64,000 bases of DNA, from assembly GCA_035275265.1 (NCBI GenBank), contig DATENC010000011.1, positions 372,001 to 436,000 on the forward strand, read 5' to 3'. Position 1 is the first letter of the stretch. Each line of letters starts with the position of its first letter. The translations under genes and the position numbers were made by a program. Shown here piece by piece: positions 9,010 through 16,921 of this stretch. The DNA is from JACQAP01 sp035275265 (lineage in GTDB: Bacteria; Pseudomonadota; Gammaproteobacteria; Burkholderiales; JACQAP01). Under the pieces are notes generated by a model, which was not told the DNA's origin, ran no database searches, and worked only from the letters and a program-made list of their open reading frames with translations.

Positions 9010-9828
9010 CTAGTCCAGAAAAATATCGTTGAACAGCGGTGCACCTGGTGTCACCGCGTACTGTTCGAAGTCCGCGATGCCATGGCCGCGCAAAACCTCT
9101 TCATCGATAAAAAAGTTGCCTGTCGTCGAACGACTGTCGCGCGTGACGATTACATGTGCGGCGTCCGCCATGACTGCAGGCTTGCGGCTGGACGCCACCG
9201 CTTGCGGGAAAAAGGTCTCCACCGCTGCGGTGGCTATGGTGGTGCGTGGCCACAGCGAGTTGACGGCAATGCCATTCGCCGCGAACTCGGCTGCCATCCC
9301 CAAGGTACACATGCTCATCCCGTACTTGGCCATGGTGTAGGCGACGTGATCCTTGAACCACTTCGGGTTCAGGTTGAGCGGCGGCGAGAGCGTAAGGATG
9401 TGGGGGTTCCGGGACTTCATCAGGTGCGGTATGCACGCCTGCGAGCAAACAAACGTTCCGCGGGCATTGACCTGATGCATCAGATCGTAGCGCTTTGCCG
9501 GCGTAGTCAAGGTATTGCTGATGCTGATCGCGCTGGCGTTGTTGACGAGCACATCGATGCCACCAAATCGCCCGACCGTCTCCTTTACCGCAGCCGCAAC
9601 CGAATTCTCGTCACGGATGTCGAGCTGCAGGGGCAACGCCCGGCCGCCCAGCTCCTCGACTTCCTTCGCAGTGGCGAAAATCGTGCCCTTGAGTTTCGGG
9701 TGAGGATCGGCGGTCTTTCCAGTCACCACGATATTGGCTCCGTCGCGCGCGAAGCGCAACGCAACCTCACGGCCGATGCCGCGGCTCGCACCGGTGATGA
9801 ATATCGTTCTGTTCTTCAGGTTCGACAT
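9010..9828 (-). CDS. SDR family oxidoreductase, HSDL2-like
   Basis: A 272-residue classical short-chain dehydrogenase with the cofactor motif TGASRGIG near residue 13. It also has VLVNNASAIS and an active site in which SPPLNLNP is followed by YTMAKYGMS (Tyr-x3-Lys). The long insertion HPKLKGTIFATAKEVEELGG after the second strand is a hallmark of the hydroxysteroid dehydrogenase-like 2 group, linked to fatty acid metabolism in eukaryotes. Substrate unknown; an NADP-dependent reduction or oxidation of a lipid carbonyl/alcohol is likely. It is the first gene of the SDR-ligase-thioesterase-fadL unit. Confidence 0.85.
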   Translation of the reverse strand: MSNLKNRTIFITGASRGIGREVALRFARDGANIVVTGKTADPHPKLKGTIFATAKEVEELGGRALPLQLDIRDENSVAAAVKETVGRFGGIDVLVNNASAISISNTLTTPAKRYDLMHQVNARGTFVCSQACIPHLMKSRNPHILTLSPPLNLNPKWFKDHVAYTMAKYGMSMCTLGMAAEFAANGIAVNSLWPRTTIATAAVETFFPQAVASSRKPAVMADAAHVIVTRDSRSTTGNFFIDEEVLRGHGIADFEQYAVTPGAPLFNDIFLD

Positions 9829-10077
9829 TTTCCATAACAGCGCTCACCGCTGACGATTCGAAGGAACCAGAAGGTGCATTCGCATACTGGAATGGTTGCG
9901 GACTTGATCCGAAAGACAGTGTCTGACCAAGTTAGCTTCCGGTCAAGAGCCGTCTGGAGCGCCGGAACCAATCCCCGGCAGCAGTCCCCGCGCAGTGTGC
10001 AAAATCGCCCTGCCCGACGAGGGGCCGTCGTCAAAGCGCGCCCCTTGCCCTGCCGGTACCGGATCTACCGTTGCTTT

Positions 10078-10101
10078 GGCCGACGCCAGGCGGCGTTGGC
10101 C
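10078..10101 (-). terminator. Stable hairpin downstream of the UndA-like gene
   Basis: A 10-bp stem (GGCCGACGCC / GGCGTTGGCC, one G-T pair) with a 4-nt loop lies 31 bp past the UndA-like stop. No T-run follows on the minus strand, so it could be a Rho-assisted terminator or an mRNA 3' stabiliser. The rest of the 304-bp gap (9829-10132) shows no gene. Confidence 0.4.
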
Positions 10102-10132
10102 GCGCCCGTGCAACGTCACACAGGCGATGCGG

Positions 10133-10888
10133 TCAACGCTTCTGGGCAGCGGTCAACTTCGTCGAGCTCTGGAGCGCCAATTCGAGCAGTTCCAGGCTCC
10201 GCTTGGCTGCGAACATGACCTGCCGCTGCATTCTCTCCGTAATGGCGTAGTGCTTGACAATTTCCAATGCGAATTTAGGGTGCTCGTCGTCGTAGTGGCT
10301 GTGCTCCCGGATCCACTTGTAGGTCTTGGGGTTCATGTCCACGCCCGGCCGGTCCCGATAGGACTCGAAACCCGTCGCGATTTTTCTCGCGAGAGCGCCT
10401 GCAACGCCTTCGATGGCAAAGCTCGTCGCGGCCACGGCTTCGGCAAGAGACCCCTTGGTGTTCACTCGCCAAACCCAGTCGGTAAGCGACTGCACGTCAC
10501 GCAGTATCGGTGTATCGCCCTCGGCCAAGTTCAGCATTTGCTGGCGATCCAGGCCGAAACCCTCGCCCATCCATAGCCAATGCTCGGCGTGCGCCCTTTC
10601 GATCCGGATGTTTTCAATCAGAAACGTCCGCGAAAAGTCGTCCTCTACCTTGATCAGACCTTCGGCGAGAAACTTTGGGAAATCATAGATGAACGGGTAG
10701 ATTTGAAGAATCCATCCCTGCATCTGTTCGACACTCAGGCGCGCCGATGCGACCGCCTGCGCCCATTGCCCGTTGACCAGATTATCCCAGTGGGGCGCGA
10801 CGAACTCGTACAGCGAAGAAACCCACCGGGGGTGCGAAGCCATTTCCCGAACTGCCTTGTCGTTCATGTTCATGGTCTGCTCTTTCAT
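10133..10888 (-). CDS. Heme-oxygenase-like diiron oxidase (HDO), UndA-like, TenA/PqqC fold
   Basis: A 251-residue all-helical protein with the metal-ligand set of the HDO superfamily: E97-x2-H100 in NIRIERAHAEHW, E160 in FAIEGVAG and H203 in HYDDEHPKFALEIV. Spacing and flanking residues resemble UndA of Pseudomonas, the Fe(II)/O2 enzyme that converts medium-chain fatty acids to 1-alkenes; this comparison is from memory of that protein. Length also agrees (UndA is about 261 residues). The ATG at 10888 overlaps the stop of the GGDEF-EAL gene (ATGA). Two further ATGs (10873, 10867) are possible starts, and none has a strong ribosome site. It is not PqqC proper. Other HDO substrates (amino acids, other acids) are possible. 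Confidence 0.8.
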   Translation of the reverse strand: MKEQTMNMNDKAVREMASHPRWVSSLYEFVAPHWDNLVNGQWAQAVASARLSVEQMQGWILQIYPFIYDFPKFLAEGLIKVEDDFSRTFLIENIRIERAHAEHWLWMGEGFGLDRQQMLNLAEGDTPILRDVQSLTDWVWRVNTKGSLAEAVAATSFAIEGVAGALARKIATGFESYRDRPGVDMNPKTYKWIREHSHYDDEHPKFALEIVKHYAITERMQRQVMFAAKRSLELLELALQSSTKLTAAQKR

Positions 10889-13056
10889 AGTGTGGAGTTA
10901 AGAATTAAGTCCCGGACAATCGTCCGCGGCTGTGGAAAATGGTCTGGTTCTGTTCCGGTATGCATCGGAGGCGTTGCAGCGGGTAGCTTTGCGGGAAACG
11001 GACTGGGCGGAGATATCCAGTGGCCTTGTGCGAAGTCCACACCAATCTCGCGCAATACGCCAAGGACGATTTCTCCGTCCACGAATTCGCCGATTGTTTT
11101 CTTGCCCATGACATGTCCTACGTCGTTAATGGCCCGAACCATCGCAACGGCAACGGGGTCCTGCGCTATGTCCTTGACGAAACTGCCGTCGATCTTGATG
11201 AAATCCACGGGCAGATGCTTGAGGTAACCGAAGGAGGACATTCCGGCCCCGAAATCGTCCAACGAGAACAGGCAGCCAAGCGATTTCATTTCGCCGAAGA
11301 ATCGCGCTGCCTTGTCAAAGTTGGCAATCGCGGCGGTTTCAGTGATCTCGAAACAGACACTCCGGGGAGGCATGACATTTTTCCGGAACTGTTCCCGGAC
11401 GAATTCAAGGAAGCGTTCGTCTCCGATTGATGTGCCCGAAATATTGATTGCGTAGGTCCCGCAGTCCGGGCCCAGGGTGCTGATCGCTGCGAAGGCGTGT
11501 TGAACGACCCACTGGTCGATCATCGGCATGATGCTGTAGCGTTCGGCGGCAGGAATGAACGCCATCGGGGGAATGATCTTGCCGTGCTCGTCGACCATGC
11601 GCACAAGCAACTCGTGATGGCTCGCCTGAGGGTAGTGCCCCCCGATCGAAATGATCTCCTGAGAGTACAGGACGAAGCGTCCTTCCTCGAGCGCTCGTTG
11701 CAGCCGGGGCACCCACTCGAGCTCGCCCTTGCGCATGGAGACCTCACTGTCGTGCGGTCTATAGAATTGAACGCGATTGCGCCCCTTCTCCTTCGCCGTG
11801 TAGCACGCAGAGTCGGCAGCACTCAGGATGTCGGTAAGACTGAGCATCCCATCCGCTACCTGAACCACCCCAACGCTTGCGCCGATACTGAAAGCCCTGC
11901 CTTCGCTGACAAAGCGGAAGTCGGCTATGCATTGACGCAGCTTGTCGGCGATGCCAATAGCCTCCTGCATAGGACAGTTTTCAAGCAGAACACCGAACTC
12001 GTCGCCGCCCAGACGGGCGAGAGAATCGCCTTCCCGTACCTGTTCCTTCAGCAGTGCGCCCACCTGCCGCAACAACTGATCGCCTGCCGCGTGCCCGCAG
12101 GTATCGTTGACGATTTTGAACTGGTCGAGATCCAGATACATGACGCTGTGCTGGCGTCCCTGACTGGACGCGGTGTGTAACGCCAGCGCGAGGCGCTTTT
12201 CGAATTCGAGGCGGTTGACCAGATTGGTGAGTGGGTCGTGGCTGGCATGGTAGGCAAGCTTCACCGAGTATTCCTGCCCCAGTTTGAGTTCCTTGAGTTC
12301 GCGCTCCGCTCGGTCGACTTGACTGACCATGCGCTGCGTAAGAAAAATCCCGAATGGAATCAGAATTCCCGCGACCGTGAGGATCACGAGCAACAACGTG
12401 GACCGGATCCAGCGGGTGGCCTCGCCCAATGTGTTTGAAAACCGGTTCTGCCACGGCCTGAGTTCTTCGTTGATCTGGATAATGCGGTTCAATACCGTTT
12501 CGCGCCCGGGAAAGTCGATTCCGCCGTACACCTGGAGCGCATGGAGTTCTTGAGCTGCCGCGTCAAGTCTCTCCATGAATTCATCTCCGGTCTTCCAGAT
12601 GTCGAGCACGTTCTTCATGTAACTCACACGGTGAAAACGCTTGTACAGGCTGATAACGCCGGAAATGTCGTCCGGGTGGGTTCCACCTTGGATGAAGCCG
12701 GCCCGCACCACGGCGTCATCCGGACGAGGCTGTTCGAGTTCAACCCGAGCCTTGCGGAATCCCATCGGCACCATGATCGCTTTCCGATAGCTGAGGAAAT
12801 CCGATTCGGCGCCAGTCGCTGCAAAACGTATCAGGTGAAACACCGCTTCCTTCTGGTTCTTGGACCAAAGGCTTTCGCCTTCGACGTAGGCGCGACCCGC
12901 AGCAAGGATGTCCATGCTCACGATGGCAAGCCACACCAGCACCGCGACGATCATCAGGAACGGCGAAACGATGAGCAGCATGCGTTTGCTCATTGCCAAC
13001 CACTGAATGACTTTCGCAATCGCGGTCATGCCGGCCTTGATATCAGCGTATGCCAT
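10885..13056 (-). CDS. Membrane GGDEF-EAL protein (diguanylate cyclase / putative phosphodiesterase)
   Basis: About 723 residues. Two membrane helices (SKRMLLIVSPFLMIVAVLVW and STLLLVILTVAGILIPFGIF) flank a periplasmic sensor region of roughly 200 residues. The GGDEF domain is intact (ARLGGDEFGVLL, near residue 350, with the DLDQFKIVND metal motif), so c-di-GMP synthesis is likely. The EAL domain has ELLVRM where EAL is expected and EFVDGE instead of EGVE, while DDFGAG remains, so hydrolysis is doubtful. The start at 13056 is chosen after the weak AAGG site; an ORF reading from 13275 adds a poor N-terminus. The stop overlaps the UndA-like start. Confidence 0.85.
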   Translation of the reverse strand: MAYADIKAGMTAIAKVIQWLAMSKRMLLIVSPFLMIVAVLVWLAIVSMDILAAGRAYVEGESLWSKNQKEAVFHLIRFAATGAESDFLSYRKAIMVPMGFRKARVELEQPRPDDAVVRAGFIQGGTHPDDISGVISLYKRFHRVSYMKNVLDIWKTGDEFMERLDAAAQELHALQVYGGIDFPGRETVLNRIIQINEELRPWQNRFSNTLGEATRWIRSTLLLVILTVAGILIPFGIFLTQRMVSQVDRAERELKELKLGQEYSVKLAYHASHDPLTNLVNRLEFEKRLALALHTASSQGRQHSVMYLDLDQFKIVNDTCGHAAGDQLLRQVGALLKEQVREGDSLARLGGDEFGVLLENCPMQEAIGIADKLRQCIADFRFVSEGRAFSIGASVGVVQVADGMLSLTDILSAADSACYTAKEKGRNRVQFYRPHDSEVSMRKGELEWVPRLQRALEEGRFVLYSQEIISIGGHYPQASHHELLVRMVDEHGKIIPPMAFIPAAERYSIMPMIDQWVVQHAFAAISTLGPDCGTYAINISGTSIGDERFLEFVREQFRKNVMPPRSVCFEITETAAIANFDKAARFFGEMKSLGCLFSLDDFGAGMSSFGYLKHLPVDFIKIDGSFVKDIAQDPVAVAMVRAINDVGHVMGKKTIGEFVDGEIVLGVLREIGVDFAQGHWISPPSPFPAKLPAATPPMHTGTEPDHFPQPRTIVRDLILNSTL

Positions 13057-13335
13057 CACCTTGTCCGTTCTGCGGGAGTTCTTGTGATAGGGGATACGAA
13101 CTTGTATGAGCAACCTGCGTCCCCGTAACGTCTGGAGCAGGTTGCATGCCTGAAAACAGGAGAGGCGGCTCCGCAGCCAGAAAGCCAAGAAATTCAACAG
13201 CAAGAACTGGGGGTTTTTGAACGGACGTGTTGCCTTGGCCACGACAATCGCGCCAGACACCGGGGGCTCCGACAATAAGCGACACGAATTGGTCGGATAT
13301 GTGGAAATCTCGACAACTGATGGCTGGCGAGACTG

Positions 13336-13350
13336 TTAGACCAAGTCTAA
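13336..13350. promoter_or_regulatory. Perfect palindrome TTAGACCAAGTCTAA, candidate operator
   Basis: Inverted repeat TTAGAC-CAA-GTCTAA in the 375-bp region upstream of the GGDEF-EAL gene. The 8-mer GACCAAGT recurs at 9925-9932, upstream of the SDR-ligase-fadL unit, inside GTCTGACCAAGTTAG. A size of 15 bp suits a TetR- or GntR-type dimer. The assignment is inference; no regulator gene adjoins it. The rest of 13057-13431 shows no gene. Confidence 0.35.
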
Positions 13351-13431
13351 TTACCAGATTTGACTAACTGGCGAGGTCGTCCTTTTTTCGACGCATGCAA
13401 TGCTTTTTTGCGTCCTCGCCTACTGAAGCGT

Positions 13432-14217
13432 TCAAACGCCCTTGAAGACGGGTTTTCGCTTTTCCACGAACGCGGTCACGCCTTCCATCAGGTCCTCGGT
13501 ACGCGCGCATCGCGAAAACGCGAAGAGTTCTTCTTCCATTTGCGTTTCGATGGACGTCGCAAGGGACTGGTTCATCAGCCGCTTGGCCTCGGCAAAGGCT
13601 TTCGTCGGGCCGCCGGAAAGGCGCTGCGCAACCTTCGCGGTTTCGTCGGCAAGTTTGTCACCGGCAACCACCCAGTTCACCAAACCGAGCGAGCGTGCCG
13701 TCTCGGCGTCGAAGCGGTCCGGCAGCAATACCAATTCCATCGCCTTCCGATAGCCGAGCAGCCGCGGCAGGAAATGGGTGCTGCCGCCGTCCGGGCTGGC
13801 ACCTATATTGGCGTACGCAAGAGTGAACCTCGTGTCAGCCGCCGCGATAACCAGGTCTGCCGCACACATCAGGCTGAAGCCAGCGCCCGCAACAGCGCCG
13901 TGCACGCTGGCGAGTACCGGCTTGCCCATCCGCCGTAGCGCCAGGAAGGCGAAATGCATCTCCCTGCCCCAGTGCACGATCAATTCCGGTAGTTCCTGCA
14001 GATGGGCATGAAATACAGAAACATCGCCCCCGGCCATGAAAGCCGGGCCCTCACCGCGTACAACCACGGCCCGCACCACCGGATCGTTCTGCACCAACTC
14101 CACAATCGCCCGCAGTTGCTGCATCATCTCGCCGTCCATCGCGTTCAGTACCTGCGGACGGTTGAGCGAGATGGTAGCCACACCCCCCTCTATGGTCAGC
14201 TGGACAACCGTGCTCAT
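13432..14217 (-). CDS. Enoyl-CoA hydratase/isomerase family protein (PaaG-like active site)
   Basis: A 261-residue crotonase. The oxyanion-hole segment is HGAVAGAGFSLMCAADLV, where the first hydratase glutamate is replaced (FSLM rather than CELA). The second catalytic position region reads ANIGASPDGGSTHFLPR, and the Asp in SPDGG matches the single acid of PaaG/isomerase-type crotonases. It is therefore more likely an enoyl-CoA isomerase or ring-type isomerase than a hydratase. It could shift double bonds in unsaturated acyl-CoA during beta-oxidation. The start overlaps the FadE stop (ATGA), so it is coupled to the dehydrogenase. Confidence 0.85.
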   Translation of the reverse strand: MSTVVQLTIEGGVATISLNRPQVLNAMDGEMMQQLRAIVELVQNDPVVRAVVVRGEGPAFMAGGDVSVFHAHLQELPELIVHWGREMHFAFLALRRMGKPVLASVHGAVAGAGFSLMCAADLVIAAADTRFTLAYANIGASPDGGSTHFLPRLLGYRKAMELVLLPDRFDAETARSLGLVNWVVAGDKLADETAKVAQRLSGGPTKAFAEAKRLMNQSLATSIETQMEEELFAFSRCARTEDLMEGVTAFVEKRKPVFKGV

Positions 14218-16709
14218 GCCGCGGTCTTCCGCGAAACGACGCTGCCCATTTCGGCGACGTTCGCCGGTTCGCGAGCCGACTGCATGCGCCCCACGTCATG
14301 CGGGAAATCGTCGACCATGATGCAGGCGCGCCGCAGCGCGCTGAAACGCCGGAATTGCGCGGCTTCGTCTGCGCTGATGATGCCCTTTTCCAGCGCTGAT
14401 GCCGCACGCGATTCCTCAGTGAACCCGGAAATCACAGCGGCCTTTGCCGCATTCCTGATTTTCGCTTCCACCGCCTCGCCGGCAGGTGCCGCTTGCATTG
14501 CCAGTTCAAGCCGGCCCACCGCGTCATCCTCGTGCTTATGCAGGAACATGTTCGCTGTCAGGCGGTCGCGCGCCTGTGAAGGCTCCAATAACAGCTTTGC
14601 CACCTGGTGGCCACGTTGATCGCTGGGTGGGCTAAAAACCTTGCCCCAGGGGAACACAAGGAACCGCATTTTCCACGCCGCGATGCGGTTGGGGAAATTC
14701 CCGAACACGCCGTAAAACGCTTCCTGGATGCGGTTGAGACAATCTTCCAACGCCCACTGCGCCAGCGGCAGATCGGCCGGCGGCCGGCCATCGTCCTCGA
14801 ATCGTTTCAATACGGTGGACGCGATGTACAGCTGGCTGAGAATGTCGCCCAGCCGCCCGGACAACTTTTCCTTGCGTTTCAAATCGCCGCCGAGAAACAG
14901 CATAGCGACGTCGCCCGTGAGCGCGAAACCGGCGGCAAGCCGAGTCAGTTGCTGGATGTGGCGGCGCAATTCCGGAACACCAGGTACCGCAACCAGGCGC
15001 GCGCCAGTCAACCCCAGCCACAGCGCCCGCGCGGAGTTCGCAAGCACAAAGCGGACGTGATCCCAGAATGCATTGTCGAATTTCCTGCTTGCTTCCTCAG
15101 GATTTTGCGTGCGAGTCGCCGCGATTTCTTCGAGCACGTAGGGATGGCAGCGGATAGCTCCCTGACCGAAGATCATCATGCTGCGGGTGAGGATATTTGC
15201 GCCTTCGACCGTAATGCCGATCGGAATCTGCTGGTAGGCACGACCTAGATAGTTGTTGGGCCCGAGGCAGATGCCTTTGCCGCCGTGCACGTCCATCGCA
15301 TCGTTGATGACTTGGCGGCCGCGCTCCGTGCAGTGGTACTTGACGATCGCGGATATGACAGACGGTTTCTCCCCAAGGTCCACCGCGCCGGCGGTCATTG
15401 TGCGTGCCGCATCGATGGCGTAGGTATTGCCGCCGATGCGCGCCAATGCCTCTTCGATTCCCTCGAATTTTCCGATGGGTATCTTGAATTGGCTGCGCAC
15501 CCGGCTATAGGCGCCGGTGGTGCGCGCAGCCAACTTGGCGGCACCGGCACTCGAGGACGGCAGCGAAATTGAGCGCCCCGCCGCCAGACACTCCATCAAC
15601 ATGCGCCAGCCCTGACCGGCGTATTCCTTTCCACCGATCACCCAGTTCATGGGAATGAATACGTCCTTGCCCCAGTTCGGGCCATTCATGAATGAGGCAT
15701 TGAGCGGCAGGTGGCGGCGGCCAATGTTTACCCCCGGATGACTGGTCGGAATCAATGCCAGGGTAATGCCAATGTCTGCCTCACCGCCCAGCAGATGGTC
15801 CGGATCGTGGAGTTTGAACGCCAGGCCGAGGATTGTCGCAACCGGGCCCAGTGTGATGTAGCGCTTCTCCCACGTAAGCCGAATGCCCAATACTTCCCTG
15901 CCTTCATGTATGCCCTTGCATACCACACCAAAGTCGGGAATCGAGCCGGCGTCGGAGCCAGCGTCCGGACCGGTGAGCGCGAAGCACGGTATCTCGAGAC
16001 CCTTGGCCAGGCGCGGCAGATACAGGTTTTTCTGCTCTTCGGTGCCGTAGTGGAGCAGGAGTTCGGCTGGACCAAGCGAATTCGGCACCATAACCGAAAC
16101 GCATGCCGTGGCATTGCGGGTCGCAAGCTTCTGCACCACCTGCGAATGCGCGTATGCGGAAAATCCAAGACCCCCGTACTGGCGCGGGATGATCATGCCC
16201 AGGAAACCCCTGTCCTTGATGAACTGCCAGACTTCCTGCGGCAGATCGTTCAGCTCATGGGTAATTTTCCAGTCGTCGCAGATGCGGCACAATTGTTCCA
16301 CCGAACCGTCCAGGAAAGCCTGCTCGTCCGGAGTCAGGCGCGGTTTCGGAGTGCCGAATAACTTGCTCCAGTTCGGATTGCCGCTGAACAATTCGCCGTC
16401 CCACCAAACCGTTCCGGCATCGAGTGCCTCCTGCTCCGTTTGCGAAACCTGGGGCAGCGCCTTGCGGAACCAGCCGAGCAACGGATCGCTGATAAGCGCC
16501 TTGCGCAATGTCGGCACCGCGAGTACACCGGCTGTCACCAGAAACATCGTCCACAGCGACACTTTGGTTTGCGCATGCGCACCCGACCAGAGCGTCAAGG
16601 CGCCGAGGTAGCAACCCACACCGATCAGCCAGGCCGGCGCGGAAGTGCGCCAATACGCCAGGACCCAGAACACCACCAAGGCGGCGGCAAACCAAAAAAG
16701 TCCGTTCAT
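14214..16709 (-). CDS. fadE: Acyl-CoA dehydrogenase FadE (long-chain, membrane-anchored type)
   Basis: 831 residues, close to E. coli FadE (814). It oxidises acyl-CoA to trans-2-enoyl-CoA with FAD. Two N-terminal hydrophobic segments (NGLFWFAAALVVFWVLAYW and the following LIGVGCYLGALTLWSG) precede the catalytic domain, which has PRQYGGLGFSAYAHS and the FAD/substrate loop FALTGPDAGSDAGSIPD. MDVHGGKGICLGPNNYLGRAYQ is the FadE-specific C-terminal FAD segment, followed by DUF1974. GGGAG lies 7 nt before the ATG at 16709; the longer reading from 16757 has no such site. It pairs with the crotonase gene downstream. Confidence 0.93.
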   Translation of the reverse strand: MNGLFWFAAALVVFWVLAYWRTSAPAWLIGVGCYLGALTLWSGAHAQTKVSLWTMFLVTAGVLAVPTLRKALISDPLLGWFRKALPQVSQTEQEALDAGTVWWDGELFSGNPNWSKLFGTPKPRLTPDEQAFLDGSVEQLCRICDDWKITHELNDLPQEVWQFIKDRGFLGMIIPRQYGGLGFSAYAHSQVVQKLATRNATACVSVMVPNSLGPAELLLHYGTEEQKNLYLPRLAKGLEIPCFALTGPDAGSDAGSIPDFGVVCKGIHEGREVLGIRLTWEKRYITLGPVATILGLAFKLHDPDHLLGGEADIGITLALIPTSHPGVNIGRRHLPLNASFMNGPNWGKDVFIPMNWVIGGKEYAGQGWRMLMECLAAGRSISLPSSSAGAAKLAARTTGAYSRVRSQFKIPIGKFEGIEEALARIGGNTYAIDAARTMTAGAVDLGEKPSVISAIVKYHCTERGRQVINDAMDVHGGKGICLGPNNYLGRAYQQIPIGITVEGANILTRSMMIFGQGAIRCHPYVLEEIAATRTQNPEEASRKFDNAFWDHVRFVLANSARALWLGLTGARLVAVPGVPELRRHIQQLTRLAAGFALTGDVAMLFLGGDLKRKEKLSGRLGDILSQLYIASTVLKRFEDDGRPPADLPLAQWALEDCLNRIQEAFYGVFGNFPNRIAAWKMRFLVFPWGKVFSPPSDQRGHQVAKLLLEPSQARDRLTANMFLHKHEDDAVGRLELAMQAAPAGEAVEAKIRNAAKAAVISGFTEESRAASALEKGIISADEAAQFRRFSALRRACIMVDDFPHDVGRMQSAREPANVAEMGSVVSRKTAA

Positions 16710-16921
16710 TTTCGTGCTCCCAATGTCGCGAACCCATGAATAGGTCTCGGGTCGCAATCTGACCGTGAATGCTTCCGATCTTGCGCGGCTGAGTCAGAGC
16801 TTGTCAACGAGAACGTGCCGCAAGAAAAGCGCGTGGCCTCCCGCTGCGCTTTGTTTCAAGCGACGATGCGGGCTTCGTGGCGAGTAGCTCGTGTCCTGTT
16901 GCGCTATTCGCAGGATTGACA

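Noticed and set aside
10133..10888. PqqC assignment for the helical protein, to match the PQQ dehydrogenase
   Set aside because: PqqC shares the fold but is cofactor-free; this protein has a full diiron ligand set and UndA-like segments, and no other pqq gene is in the window.
13381..13413. Two T6 tracts around GCATGCAATGC, possible terminator
   Set aside because: The stem is only 4 bp, and no plus-strand gene ends nearby.
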